In this document: positions 13,833 to 26,009 of the stretch, in pieces
How the letters are laid out: every line of letters starts with the position of its first letter
Position numbering within the stretch: position 1 is the stretch's first letter
NCBI RefSeq assembly: GCF_001640805.2
Contig: NC_066848.1
Coordinates: forward strand, 6,260,575-6,324,574
Length of the DNA: 64,000 bases
Direction: 5' to 3'
DNA from: Lates calcarifer
Lineage: Eukaryota; Chordata; Actinopteri; Centropomidae
Position numbers and translations under genes: made by a program
The notes under the pieces: generated by a model
Database searches by the model: none
What the model was told of the DNA's origin: nothing
What the model saw: only the letters and a program-made list of their open reading frames with translations

Positions 13833-13997
13833 GGAGTATTTGAGAGTTAGTAGAATGTCTCATAGAAAATCAGCCAAGTTACATTTACCATAAAGTCAAT
13901 GAACAGTATTATGTTTACTACATAAATATGAGTATTTTCATGATTTTAGGCTGATTTGTATCATTTTTTTAATGCTGCTGCACTTCTGCACAACATG
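13833..13997. repeat. 165-bp identical direct duplication, copy 1
   Basis: Base for base the same as 19119-19283, including a seven-T run, with sharp loss of similarity at both ends. The sequence is AT-rich, without terminal inverted repeats or coding potential. It begins 57 bp on the 5' side of the 13630-13776 exon's acceptor. Confidence 0.95.
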
Positions 13998-14716
13998 TTT
14001 GCTCTTTCCAAACTTTGGAAAGGACAAACAACTTATATTTCAACTGCTACAGCTGGCCAGGTAAAGGAGCAGACAATTTTGGATATACACTTAATGCCCA
14101 GGAAACTAGGAGAAACAGCTAGCCTGGCTCTGTCACTAATTCACGCATTACATCTTTTTTTATCTGTATAAGTATACAAAGTTGTCATTTTGTAAAGGTG
14201 AACAGTGACTTTGGACATGGCCAGGTTAGTTGTTTTCCTCTCTTTTCCAATTTTTCTGCTTAGCTTAGGTTACCAGCTGCTGGTTGTAGCTTCACACTTG
14301 CCAGTCAGATATGAAAATGAAATCAATCTTACCCTCAGCGTAAAATATGAATAAATGCATTTCCCATGTCTATTTCTTTAATCTGTTGTGTTTTTGTGAG
14401 GTGCTGTCTGCTTACAGGAAATGTGTTTTTGAAACACTGTTATGTAAGTGATTTTTCTGTCTTTATTAAAATCAAATTCACTGTGGCTGAAAATCCTGAG
14501 ATTTCAGGTGTGTTGCAGTTGAAAAGTTTCACTCTGCTGTAAACTCCGTTTATGCTTTAAATGTGATGTAATATTGCACTATAGGGCAATATCACATCAT
14601 TCTGACAGAGCATTTTTTGTTAGCTGTTTTATCTCCTAAATCTCTGCCTGAGCTTTGCAGAACAGAGCTGAAACTTAAAGTCTGCTTCAGTCATTTAAGG
14701 CACAATCTGTACTCCA

Positions 14717-14758
14717 AATATATACAGATCAGCCACAACATTAAAACATTAAAACCAT
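14717..14758. repeat. fragment of a teleost interspersed repeat
   Basis: The string atatacagatcagccacaac followed by attaaaac resembles the start of a dispersed repeat I recall from many fish genomes (tacagatcagccataacattaaaacca). Only about 40 bases remain. No family name is claimed. Confidence 0.45.
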
Positions 14759-17700
14759 CCAAGTACACATTTACCAAGTGTTTAAAGTGGAAAATCAAAG
14801 CTACCACTGGCACAGGACAACTCGTAGACAGGTAATCTCCCTAATCACTCTTTCCTCTTCTCACCTCCCTGCTGAGATGCCATAAAAGGCCAGTCCATAC
14901 ACTAAGGCAATGACAAGGAAAATACCCAGGATCAACTCAAAAGGCCTCACCATTACAAGGGGAGGATAAAGCTGTACTGTTCTGTACCTGGTATCACATC
15001 CAGTCCCAGTCAGGTGGTGCTTCAGTGAGGGGAAGCTGAGGCTAATCCTACCATTGATGCAAAAGCTCTATTGTTCCTCGTGCTCTGCCAGTAATACAAT
15101 TTGAATCCTGGAAAGACTCCATGTTTGAGTCAAATCTGTGACAGTGAAGGTGTGTCTTGTGTGTTTGGGATGATCTAGCAGCAGGCATGAAATCACAGAG
15201 CACCACACGACCTGCCATTTGCAAAGAGGCCTATACACAGCGCCAGATGTCGGGAGCAGCAGTGGTGAGCGTTGCGTGTGTTTATGTGTGTTTGTGCTGG
15301 TGGCTGTAGTCACGAGGCACGCTGTGAAACACAACAGGGTGCTAGGGGGACTGTCTTTCAGGGTTCTGGGTAATTCTGCAGGTAAATGGGGCTTTGCATT
15401 TGCCTGATGGGGCTAGACAGCACAAATAAAGTGATCATTTAGAAATGTGATGCTTCTGAACACCAATTCAGTGCACTGAGAGAATTGTGCATGGCTCATT
15501 TTCATAAGAGGGAATTATAGCAATGCTTATAACATCTGAATATGTTCATGAGAGGTTCAGCATTAAGTTAACTGTCCAAGTCTGATAACATAAACATTTT
15601 GCACAAAAAATAAATGAATGAGCATTTGCAGCCAACTTATGTGTGTGTATGATTGCAATTTATCAGTATTAATGTCAAAATATTCTCTCGACTGTGAAGT
15701 ACAGGCTTACAATAGCTGGCTAGAACAAAAAAATGTCAAAAGTGCATGATGTATTCCACCTTCAAAGCGGTGTTTAATTTAATTTCTACCATGTCCCAAG
15801 CTTCACTTTGTCCTCCAAGTCTTTGCTTTGGAAGGAGAGAGAATAAGTTGCCAGAGTGGAGAGTCTTTTGCAATCAAGGTTATTTGACTAAAAGTAGGAG
15901 GACAGAGGACGATGCACTGGTGACAGCCAGTATTTATCTAGGTGTCAAGAGGCTGCCATAAATTAGTGACGAAATGATGCCGCAATATCTTACTCAGCCA
16001 GATGCTCTCCACTTGGATTCCGCCAATGGAGCCACAAAACTTTCCATTCCTTTAATCAAACGAGCCACACAACACAGCACTGTGGTGTGAGCTGAAATTA
16101 CTATGTGGCAGGTGACCAAAGACTGTGTTGTGTCCAGGGGGTAAAATAATTATCCTGAAAACTCTGCATCTCATGTCTTAGTCATGTATTATCAACTGAG
16201 TTTGACTCATTTTCCAAATACACTGTAAAATATGAAAAATAAATGTAAAATCTGACTGAATTTTGCACCTTTTAAAAACATCCCAAAACATCCTCAGTGT
16301 GAAATTTGACCATAATGGCAAAATTGAAAACATACAGAATAAGCAGTCATTTTTTCTGACATTTACAGCTAACAGGTAATACATGTAGTCATTTCTTGCA
16401 CTAAAAATTTCTCCCAACAAGACGTTTATATTTTTCCACCAGCAGCCACTGAGCTTCTGGTTGATTCTAGCCAGAGGCAGCTCATTACTGCTACATCTTC
16501 AAATAATTGCTCAAAAGCCAAATGGCCTCTCAGCCGCTGTGCTAAGATTTTCCCAAAAGCTGCTTGAGAAATCTGCCTGCCTCAGTTCTGCATGACTGAA
16601 ATGAGAATGATGTTGTATTTCCAGCATTATTTACTAAGATGTTGACACATGCTCCTTAAAAATTTGAAGGAAAGTAATGTGAGCATTCATTGAATGAACC
16701 ATCTCAAAACATTTTTCCTATTACTTTATGTATAAACATTAAAAAAGTACATAAACCGTAAACCAAATTCAAAGTTCAGTCATCATTAGTCTTTTTCTCT
16801 AAACTACTAAAGAAAAAAAAGTTCCTCCCAGTACACATTAAGCCTGTTAATGGGGTGAAAATGTACAGGGTGCTACATGAACTCTAAAAAGAGCTAAAAC
16901 TTTATAAAGATATATTGTGGTGTCCTAAGATTAAGAGATTTGTCAGTTTTGTATATTCTGAATTAGTCTTGAGGAACAGAGGCTGTCTGCTTTATTAGTA
17001 ACACTGAAGATCCAACACAGCTGCAACTCATTAACAAGGTGCAGGGAATAAGCAGGAAGACTTCAGTCACGCCTGGAGAGGTTTAAGAGGCAGAACAGAC
17101 AACTGGAAGCTACTTTCTTTCAAAAAGTTCTTAATGCTTGTGACCGCCACATGCATATTCTGGTTGAAAGCCTTATTCACATTTCTTAGGGAGAACTAGC
17201 AAAAACAAATTATTTAATGAAACCTCACAAGTGAACTATTCATCTTTCTAGAAGTGGGGCTGAAATATTTTTCACTCACCCAACACTAATAATGTCATAC
17301 ATGTTAACATGAGTGTGTAACATCTATACCTACTGTAAGTCTGAAATTTTAAACTTCATGTCAGATGATCATGTCAGAGTTCTTAATGCATTTCAGTGCC
17401 TGGAGGTCATGCAAAAATATCATCACAGTCAGACTTGTGTCATTAAAAAATGTATTGTAATTTATGGCAAGATTTGGGTGTGTGAAACTAATGGTTCCAG
17501 TGATTCTATGTGTTTTTACTGTGTTTTACAATGCACAAATACATGCTGTGTTACTGCAAATACAATGCTACTGTGAGTTAGTTGTATAAGGTTGTCCTAT
17601 CTTACAGGCAGCCAGTGTTTTCCATTATTTCAGGACACACATGAAAATAAATGTGCAGGTTATCTATCACAATTAACATTATATCCGCATGTATTTGTAT

Positions 17701-19118
17701 TAAAATGACATAGCTGTTTCCAATTCAGTCAAATCAATTTTCAAATTGATGCTCCATTAAACGCAGTACCATACAACAATATATCATAATCCTGATGGAA
17801 TAAGCATAAAGACATGTTCACTGTGGCATACTGCTTATGTCATGTTTCTCAAAGTTAATTTTCATATTCTATCAAATCAATAGAAACTTATGAAACTAAA
17901 GAAAACATTCTAAAATGTGAAAATGATAGTATTTTTGAACAGTAGTCAGCAGTAAAATATATGTCTTTGCAGGAAAATGAAAAAAACAGCATAGTTTTTC
18001 AAAAATGGGCCCTGATTTTGCCAGTTAGTGCTTTCTTTAAGACTGACGCACAATGCTGAGTTGCATCATTGCTCCGTGCTCCGTGAGATTTCCTGCCATA
18101 TAATGTCTGATGGATGGACACGGTTTAATCCATAGTTCCACAGATTTGAGCAGAGGCCAGACAGTCACAAGGCTGACTTATAAAATAAGAGTCAATTATT
18201 TCATTTTTGAGTTTAGCTTTGCAAAATACACCACTGCTCAAGGAATTTGTATGAATCAGGATATAACACTTAACTGTCAAATTCAGAGTCAGTGTCACAG
18301 AATAGATTGCATATTGTCTATGGAGCAGGGGTCATGTGTTGATACTTTTTTGAGCATGAAGAGGAGGCACTGGCAGCGAGATTGGATGACTACCATTACG
18401 CCAAATTAGAAGAAGTATAAAATAGGAGAAGGGCACAGAAATATTCTAACATCTGCGAAAGAAGGCTTTAATGCTTGGCATTATAAAATGCATTCAAGCC
18501 TTATTTCCAAGTGTCCATTACTTAATTTGCTTCTCACAGTGTTTCATAATGGCATTTTGATGGGTGCATTCATTGTAGCATGTTTGGTATGCTCTTTCTG
18601 GGGGCTATCTATTCATCATTATGGAAATTATATACCATAAAGAGCCACTGAGTATGAGTGTTTGCTAAAAGTGGGTCAAATGTTAGCTATTGTAAAGAAT
18701 ACAAGGAAGAAACCTCACTCTGTCAGAGGAATTGCATATGACCACAGCTGTACATGCTCACATTCACTTGCATGAATAAATCAAGACCGCGATTCTATTA
18801 TTCCATTCCAGCAAGACACCATTTATGGCTGAGTAAGAAATGAAATGCCACAGAGACCTCAGATCATCCAAGAGGCTGTGCGACAGAAGCTAAAAGAACC
18901 CATGAGAACATTAGGGAAAAGAAATATTGCTCAAAGACTCATATCCAGAGGCTTTTTTTCCCAAAGAAGGGGAGTTATAATCTGGACCACAATCACTGGT
19001 GCAGAAAAAATGTTTGCAAGTTCATTACAGCTGCAAAGAATAACTTGAATTTCACTTCCAATTTTACAGCATTTTACCAGACAATATTTTTGCCATCACT
19101 GCTAATCTCACAAGAAAC

Positions 19119-19283
19119 GGAGTATTTGAGAGTTAGTAGAATGTCTCATAGAAAATCAGCCAAGTTACATTTACCATAAAGTCAATGAACAGTATTATGT
19201 TTACTACATAAATATGAGTATTTTCATGATTTTAGGCTGATTTGTATCATTTTTTTAATGCTGCTGCACTTCTGCACAACATG
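19119..19283. repeat. 165-bp identical direct duplication, copy 2
   Basis: The second copy of 13833-13997, in the same orientation and same intron, offset by 5286 bases. I compared the two line by line and saw no mismatch. Confidence 0.95.
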
Positions 19284-19869
19284 CTTTAGGGTCTGCTCTG
19301 CTGAATTCTTTCTAAAAGGACTGCAGAGTAACATCAGACAATAACTTCACCCTCAAAGGTGCCACATGTATTTTATTTGACTATTGCAAAAAAACCTTTG
19401 AAACTATGGATAGATATAAAAAAAAAAAAAAAGAATGAAAACCGGTTTTGTTTAGACCATTATAAATGACTAACTATCTGGGAATTTTATTTAGCTTGTA
19501 TTACTTGAAAATCTATTATTACTATTGTAGTGTACAAAAATATCTTGTGTGTATTTTGTCCTTATAGCCTTAGTTCAGAAGACATTCCCTCTTGTAGGGG
19601 TTCCTACACTGCACACTCTTGATATTGGATTGGCTGTTAAGTGTTTTCATAGAAATTTAGCACATTAAGACCACAAGCTCAGTTTTAATTAACATTATTG
19701 ATTTGCAGTAATTTTACTCCCCCACCCTTACCACGCGCCATTTATCCTAAATTAATGATGGTGGGGAAATTGACACAAGGAGTCAGCAGAGCACAGGGAT
19801 TATGTGTCCATGTCAAGCAGAAATAAATGCTAAAACGAGGTCAGGGAGGAAAAGTGGGCTGATTCTTAC

Positions 19870-19978
19870 CCAAGTTCCCAGTCATCAAATAGGCATTGTG
19901 GAAATCCTTCATGCCCAGTCCAACGATGTGAATGAATTCCTCTATGACCTGCATGAGCTCCACTGCTCCTGGATAGAT
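19870..19978 (-). CDS. adgrb3: adgrb3 exon: GAIN subdomain A, C-terminal helices
   Basis: This 109-bp exon enters in phase 0 and leaves in phase 1. It encodes [20 protein letters not shown] and then [16 protein letters not shown] plus the first base of Val. The acceptor is ttatccag (19986-19979) and the donor G|GTAAGA. It matches the recalled human segment closely with conservative changes. The next exon continues VASIQ, so the junction reads N-L-V-A-S-I-Q. Confidence 0.95.
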
Positions 19979-20064
19979 CTGGATAAGATAAAAAGGACAA
20001 AAGTATCACTGCAAGTGTGGAGTATAAAATAAAAACAGGAAAAGAAAGCAGACTAAAAATGGTC

Positions 20065-20084
20065 ATATATATATGTATATATAA
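20065..20084. repeat. alternating TA/TG tract
   Basis: A short tatatata-tgta-tatata tract; low complexity only. Confidence 0.8.
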
Positions 20085-20985
20085 TAATCAATCATCAAGA
20101 AAATAATTGGCAGATAGTTGCAGCCCCAATTGAACAATCCATGTGACATCCACATCAGAGCTATAACCAGTGGGTTTTCATGCACAGTTGCTGGTTGGCC
20201 CCTATTCTGAAAGGCTCTGCCAAATCAAGGGTGATTGCCTGGGTTCATGTGCTGCTTCATGGACATCAGCGCTTAGTTAGAGAATGCAGAGGCAGGAATT
20301 CAGCACCACGGACAGCCTCCATGACTTGACCAGTGATGCGGCCTGTCTGGTCAGCTCTTTCCTCCAAGTCAATAAATCAAAGGCACGTTAATCCAATGAC
20401 TGACCTCCAAAAGACTGGACCGCTCTCCTGGCTGCCAGTATCATGGTGATGGGTTAGATCTAATAGGAGACTTTGATTTGGGGGCCACCAGTTTTGTCCT
20501 TTGACTGAAAAACTGTGTAGGACTGTGCAGCTGTGTCATACATATGACAACATTCATGCCAGACTGTAACACATTTGCCATTCAGCTACACAGAACAACA
20601 CTGTAACAACATTTCAAAATGTCTGTTAACGAAATGTGTCATGTTTTACAAATATTATTGCAGGACTTTAACAAATGTGTGAGCACACAATGATGATGTC
20701 GGGCAATTAGAAAGGCCTTTGAGTGGCATTTAGCAATTAACACCTCAGTAAGGGTTGATATTCAACGGACACCTGAGGCAGGTATTTCCCTCCTCGGTCA
20801 CACCTTGTGTTCTGTGTGTTTGCACATGCCTCTACATGTGCTGCTAAGCCAGGCAAGCAGCTCATTGATGCTGAAGTTGAGAGCCTCTGACACAGCAGAG
20901 TGAAAGCCATAGTGGGGGAGAAAAGCACATCACGTCGCCCCTTCCGGCATGTCTGACGCACAGTGCAGTCATGCTCATTCTGCTG

Positions 20986-20999
20986 GTCTCCATGGCAAC
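20986..20999 (+). promoter_or_regulatory. RFX/X-box-like site 1
   Basis: gtctccatggcaac differs at two positions from the palindromic RFX consensus gttgccatggcaac. It stands in the GC-richer intronic block 20740-21200. This is a motif match only; no promoter or enhancer activity can be read from the sequence. Confidence 0.35.
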
Positions 21000-21067
21000 C
21001 ATGAGATGTGAAGGCAGCGCAGGGAAATGGCTGCAGTGGAGGTTCTGTAGACAGAGCTCTTCCTTTC

Positions 21068-21081
21068 CTTGCCATGGTAAC
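21068..21081 (+). promoter_or_regulatory. RFX/X-box-like site 2
   Basis: cttgccatggtaac differs from the consensus gttgccatggyaac at one position. It lies 82 bp from site 1, in the same orientation. A pair of near-consensus X-boxes is less likely by chance than one. Confidence 0.4.
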
Positions 21082-22569
21082 AGTGACAGGAGGTGAATAT
21101 ATAGTGATCTCTGCACAGAGCCAATTCTACAGCAGTAAAACCTCTCATCTGAGTGTTTTTGAATGTCCACAGCACGCAGTGTGTGGGTGCTGTGGATACT
21201 GAGCTCAGAACACTCATTAATGCAAGAAAAGCCAGCAAGTGAGAAAAATTGAGAACTGTGAAGTCAAAGCATCGTCTGTTAAAATCAGACGACACTGCTT
21301 AGCCAGTGTCCACTTGGTGGTGTGCCAGAACTGAAGCAGCACTCCTTAGACAGGCACATTAATAACTACAGAAATAATTATCCACGTCACATATCTCTTC
21401 TGGGTGTTCAATCACAGAGACAACTTCTCCTATTTCTATATTTTCTCTGATCTGTCTCTCTCCATCTCTGACGCATTCTTACTGACGAAGCTGTTCATCT
21501 GTGGACTCCTCTCACCGACAACTTACCTTTGGGGCCTGCCAAACTAAAGCTGCAGTGAGTAAACACCTAATTACTGCCTGTAGAGACAGCCAGGACTGGC
21601 ACTCCTGGCAGGGTTTGAACTGCCTGCCTTACCCTACCATCTTAGCTGAAGTCAGGCATGGAGAAATGGTGGCAAAAAAGAGATCTGACTGATTTTAAGA
21701 CACCCCCTCTGTCATGTGTCAGTGAAGGTGATACCTAATTTAAGTCAATTTACCAGTGAAGGTGACAACAGAGCAGATGCCCTCTGCAGACTTGCAGTCA
21801 TCACAGATGGTATCTCTGTCAGAGTCTGGATGAGCGTGATTTCAGGATATAGGTTGTCTCAGACATCGGTGGCAGTTTTGAAAACGAGAGTTGCCACCTC
21901 TCAAGCTGAGAGATGTGTCCAACAGAGGATGTAGCAAGAAGCCCATCTCCATGGATAAACACAGTGTCTAGAAAGTGCACTGTTCTGTGCTCAGGTTTTG
22001 ATCTGAAGTTCATCAGTGCAGCACTGTTGTCTGTTGTCCTTACATTGGTATTGAATATTGAGACTGTGTTTTTTTTTCATCATGCTACTTCTCTGTATGA
22101 TGGAGCTGCCTCACAATGTCAGACAAAGGCAAACAGGGAATAAGAGTCTTAGCTGCTGTGTTACAAGCAATAATATGTCTGAACCATTTGTCTCAATGAT
22201 AAAATTCAACTTAAGTAATTGACCAATCACACTGGTTGCCATGATCTGAATTAGCTGGGTGAGACAATGTGTGAGCAGGAGGAAATGAGTCCTGCAGTGG
22301 TAATGCTTGGACAGTCTCTGTGGCAGTGCTGCTGCCACCAAGTGGAGCTTGGTGGAACTAGCTTTCCAAATGAGGCCAGATGTCACTCCAGCTAAATGAC
22401 CTCTCACAATGATATGTGTAAGTATAACATTATATCAGCACCAGCCCAACTTTCCTTTATATCTGCTGTTCAGATAGAGCAACAGCAGACAATCTTTAAG
22501 ATTTTTTTTGAGGCACACAACATTCATGCAGAGACCTGAATTATTTACAGTGCACTGCCAGATGCTTAC

Positions 22570-22638
22570 CTTTTGTGCATCTTCCCATTTCTCCTTATTT
22601 TCCTCCTCCAAGAGGTTGCTGATGATTTGAAAGAAGTT
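22570..22638 (-). CDS. adgrb3: adgrb3 exon: GAIN subdomain A helix
   Basis: This 69-bp exon (23 codons, phase 0 to 0) encodes [18 protein letters not shown] then EDAQK. It is an acidic amphipathic helix of GAIN subdomain A, nearly identical to recalled mammalian BAI3. The acceptor is atttccacag (22648-22639) and the donor AAG|GTAAGC, a near-perfect U1 match. Its short symmetrical phase-0 form means that skipping would remove 23 residues without a frameshift, though this would break the fold. Confidence 0.95.
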
Positions 22639-24625
22639 CTGTGGAAATGATGAAAGGGAAAATACATAACACACCCACACAGAAGTATTACAGGCACTGC
22701 AGCAAGATGCTTTTTAAATCATGACACATAAACACTATGCACTCAGGAGTGACTTTTATGGATAATATACTGACATTTCTGATCGCAGGAAACCAGGGAT
22801 TTCTTTAAAGGAATAATGATGTTCCCTGCAGGGCTCAATAGCAACAGGAAATTTGCCACTGAAACCATGATGGTAAATGATTAGAGAAAAGATGGAATAT
22901 GTGGATCAGCTCTGACAAAAATACACCTTGAACCCCTGCAGCTTGCAGCGCACACAATGCTAGAGGAGAGAAGCACAAGCTGCAATCTGAAAAAAGATGA
23001 AAGGGAATGTTTGAGCAGCTGTGTGGATTGTCTTCTTCGGCAGCGGAAAGCAGGGGCTGCTTGGGGTGCATGCCTGCAGTAGTAATAGGACCCCTGTCTG
23101 ATCTTTAGCCTTGTTATTTCGTCTGGTCTACAGTGTGCCTGAGGGAGTGGCTCTCTCTCTTGACACAGGCTATCTTGTTTTCTACTTGAATGCTTATGCT
23201 CCCTCTGGTGGTAATGTGCCCACTTTAACACTGCATTAGCGCAGAGACACACGGAGGGGGTGGGCTGGCTGACTGCTCTCCTGTCTGCCCACACACACTA
23301 TAGAGCTCTCATAATAACCAGAGAAAGGACGCTTTTCTCATCTCATAGATTTTCTACGGTGTGAAAATGCCTGAATGGGCCCTTGGTTGTCCATCTATAG
23401 CCGTCACATTTGGGCTTTATTTCTGCAAAATATTAGCAGTAGACCATACACCTTACATTCAGTGGAAACCCTGACATTTTGTAGTCCAAATACCACCGCG
23501 CTTTGGAAGTGCATAATTAAGTGAGTTTTGGTGATCTAATCTTCATCCTAACCTGAAGTACAACCTGTATCCCAATTACGTCCCATCCCATTTAAAGGAT
23601 GCTAAAGCTCAAATGGTGCTGTATGTCTAGCATCACTGGTCTTGATATCACTGAAGCATGGCTTGTTTTTTTCCCTTTCTATATGTGCTTTTATTTTTAG
23701 TTTTTATATTCATTTTTTCATTTCCTCTCCTTTAAACCTGGAGATCTGTGTAAAAACAATATGTGTATATTTCATATTCAACATACTGAAAAAGCTTATT
23801 AGCCAGCAGATACTGCACTGTTTTATGCAGCCTTAAGACCAACTGAATTTTCCCATTATTAAAAGCAGAAATTATTTCTACTTCCATACAGAAAATGGCT
23901 GATGGGTAATCACACTTTTTCTAATTTTCCGGTGCTATTACTTACATCTCTATGCAGAGCAACAACAACAAAACAACCTTAATACAGCAACAAAGCAAGA
24001 TTAGAAACTCACACAAGAAGTATAATGGAGAATTATGTTTTTCATTAAGACATATTCAATATTCAAAACTTGCTCTGCTGTTACCATCACTCGTAGCAAG
24101 TAACAATTGTTTCTTTCCCATTTAGCTCATTCTAAAAGAACAGCATGAGCCAAATGCATACAAAGGAATACACACACAAAAAAATAACAATGTACAGAAA
24201 TTGGAACGGGCACATAAGGATTGCACAAAGATCAAAAAGATGCTGAAGAAGGGTGCCTTTGAAAATGACACAGCTCTGAGGACATAAATTATCTTATTGA
24301 CGATGGAGGTGGAGCTTAAGCTATAATCTCCATCATCCTATTGACATAAAGAGGATCAAGACTGCAGTCAACCCCAACATGATGAGATGAAACAGCTTAG
24401 GATATAGAGGAGATCGCTTGATACAATTGAGCCATGGGATGTGTTTCTCAGCCTTTGTGTTGAAAATGTTGTTAGAAAATGTTTTTCACTGTAAAATGTA
24501 TCAAACATAAGCCATATCCAATTGATTGTTTTGTCAAAATAGATACAGGTGCATGCAAAAATACAGTAGGGTATGAATATATTTCACACAGATCCATGTC
24601 TACAGGTTATAATAAACCCACGTAC
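22639..24625 (-). other. adgrb3: adgrb3 intron
   Basis: A 2.0-kb intron. Around 22880-23295 the sequence is richer in GC and holds a CTCF-like core near 23199-23214. The 137-codon minus-strand frame there shows no known domain. Nothing else was recognised. Confidence 0.75.
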
Positions 24626-24820
24626 TTGCACATCATCTGAAGATGGCTCGTAGCTGGCCCTCTTGAAGGTCTCTGTCACGTTGCGAAGGATCTCCACAGA
24701 AGACAGCAGGTCACCAGCATAGAAGTTCCTCCTCTGAGTGAGGTCCAGCAGGTTTTTTGTGACCTGGGACATCCCATCCCCCGCCAGCATCCTCTGGCCC
24801 TTAGCAAGGTGCCCCTGAAC
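24626..24820 (-). CDS. adgrb3: adgrb3 exon: start of GAIN domain (subdomain A)
   Basis: This 195-bp exon (65 codons, phase 0 to 0) includes [39 protein letters not shown] and [12 protein letters not shown]. It is the helical subdomain A of GAIN, the extracellular autoproteolysis-inducing fold of adhesion GPCRs. NVT is a conserved sequon. The donor is CAA|GTACGT. The acceptor is ambiguous: ttttggag gives V-Q-G-H-L at 24820, and a second AG six bases on (ttcag) would start at G-H-L (24814). The longer form has the length of the recalled human protein (S-I-K-E-H-L), so it is preferred. A 127-codon frame overlapping this exon in another minus-strand frame is a shadow. Confidence 0.95.
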
Positions 24821-25898
24821 CTCCAAAAACAGGAAAAGACAGAACTTGGGGCATCGGTGTCCTCTGCACATCTGGAAGATATGCACTCAGCTACACATTT
24901 GGAGCAAATGGTGTGAGAAAATTCAGGAAGAAAGACTCCACTCTCTGAGGCCCTTTCTGTGACACTTATGTCTAAGCCAGGCCGAAATGCATTCTGCCTC
25001 ACGGATGTTTTGAAATGAGCCAATATGAATAAAAGAGTTAACTGGAGCAGAAGACACACATTTAGGCAGAAATTGCACAGCGAAATGACATTTCACATCA
25101 TTGCACCAGGTTTATGTCCATAAATACACATTCACAGGTGCAGAGCTTTATGTGCTATCTCAGCTCTTCTGAATTATTTTATTTTTAACAGTGATGGAGG
25201 GGGTTACCAAAATTACCTATTCTAGTGGAAGCACCATTGTGTTTCCAGGCTAAATGCATACACACTAAAGCAAAAATCTATTTAAAACAGTGCAATAAAA
25301 TCTACTCAGGCTTTACTAAAAGAGATTTTTTGTGATCAAAATGTCCCATCCTGCCTGGAATGGAAAAAGGATAAGAGAGATAGAGTTCACACCAGTTGTT
25401 TCAGCTAAGAAGAACTGATTCTATCAAAAAAAAAGTGTTAACATTGACTGAGTTTCCTTACTTGTGTTACCTGGTTTCTTTAATGGTGCAATGCTTGTTT
25501 TTGAATGAACAAAATGCAGTAACGTGCAAATAACACTTCTTCCAATGCTTGTAAATGCACAAAAAGCCTCTTAATTACAGTATCAACAATAATTGTAGCT
25601 AATTAGTTTCTTCTACTCTTTATTTTTTGGAGATTCCAGTATATGAATGAAGACAATGCAGATGAGAACATGCCAGAAAAACTAAATCAAATAGTTTAAG
25701 GACTTGACTATGACTATTCATTACAAAGAGAAAAATGGCAAAATCAGTGTTTGAATTTGCTCCTCCATTGAAAGTGGTTAATCTTTGGCTACAGTGTGAT
25801 GAGAATGAGGGGGGGAAAGGGGAGGGGAAAACACTGGGGAGGTAATTTATGATGCATTGGAAACAGAGGCTGTGAGAGGGAGCTGACTTTGCACCTAC
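24821..25898 (-). other. adgrb3: adgrb3 intron
   Basis: A 1.1-kb intron between the second HormR exon and the first GAIN exon. I see no repeats or signals beyond the splice sites. Confidence 0.8.
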
Positions 25899-26005
25899 TG
25901 ATTGCTGCAAGTATCTGAATTCATTTGTGATGCATCGAGCATAGCTGGGCTGCTCCCAGAAGGCCATACCACGGTGATCCAAAGAGCAGCGTCGACTAGT
26001 GGTGC
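25899..26005 (-). CDS. adgrb3: adgrb3 exon: HormR domain, second half
   Basis: This 107-bp exon enters in phase 1 and leaves in phase 0. It encodes [17 protein letters not shown] and then [24 protein letters not shown], the [11 protein letters not shown] core and the closing cysteine are the C-terminal half of the HormR domain. The acceptor is ctctacag and the donor TCA|GTAGGT. The sense-strand sequence upstream of the acceptor is almost pure pyrimidine for about 200 bases. The frame stays open for about 290 bases upstream and 280 downstream, giving an apparent 225-codon frame that is mostly intron; the exon limits rest on splice sites and homology. Asp-His-Arg replaces the Ser-Leu-His recalled from mammals, with no length change. 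Confidence 0.95.
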
Positions 26006-26009
26006 CTGT

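Larger units (their letters stand above)
13777..19869 (-). other. adgrb3: adgrb3 intron with an internal identical duplication
   Basis: A 6.1-kb intron. Both copies of the identical 165-bp repeat lie in it, at 13833-13997 and 19119-19283. A short teleost interspersed-repeat fragment sits at 14717-14758. The stretch 14760-19118 has only chance-length frames and AT-rich sequence; I see nothing else supportable there. Confidence 0.8.
19979..22569 (-). other. adgrb3: adgrb3 intron with candidate regulatory segment
   Basis: A 2.6-kb intron. It contains an alternating TA tract at 20065-20084. A more GC-rich block at about 20740-21200 holds two RFX/X-box-like sites (listed separately). Overlapping minus-strand frames of 102-112 codons in that block have no recognisable domain and reflect its higher GC content. 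Confidence 0.75.

Noticed and set aside
20737..21295. Three overlapping minus-strand frames of 102-112 codons
   Set aside because: They overlap one another in different frames, so at most one could be real, and none shows a known motif. The block is more interesting as possible regulatory DNA.
22881..23294. 137-codon frame on the minus strand with many Cys and Arg
   Set aside because: It overlaps another frame of the same strand and has no domain signature; best explained by local GC content.
24676..25059. 127-codon minus-strand frame over the first GAIN exon
   Set aside because: It is an alternative frame of the true exon; the homologous GAIN reading is in the other frame.
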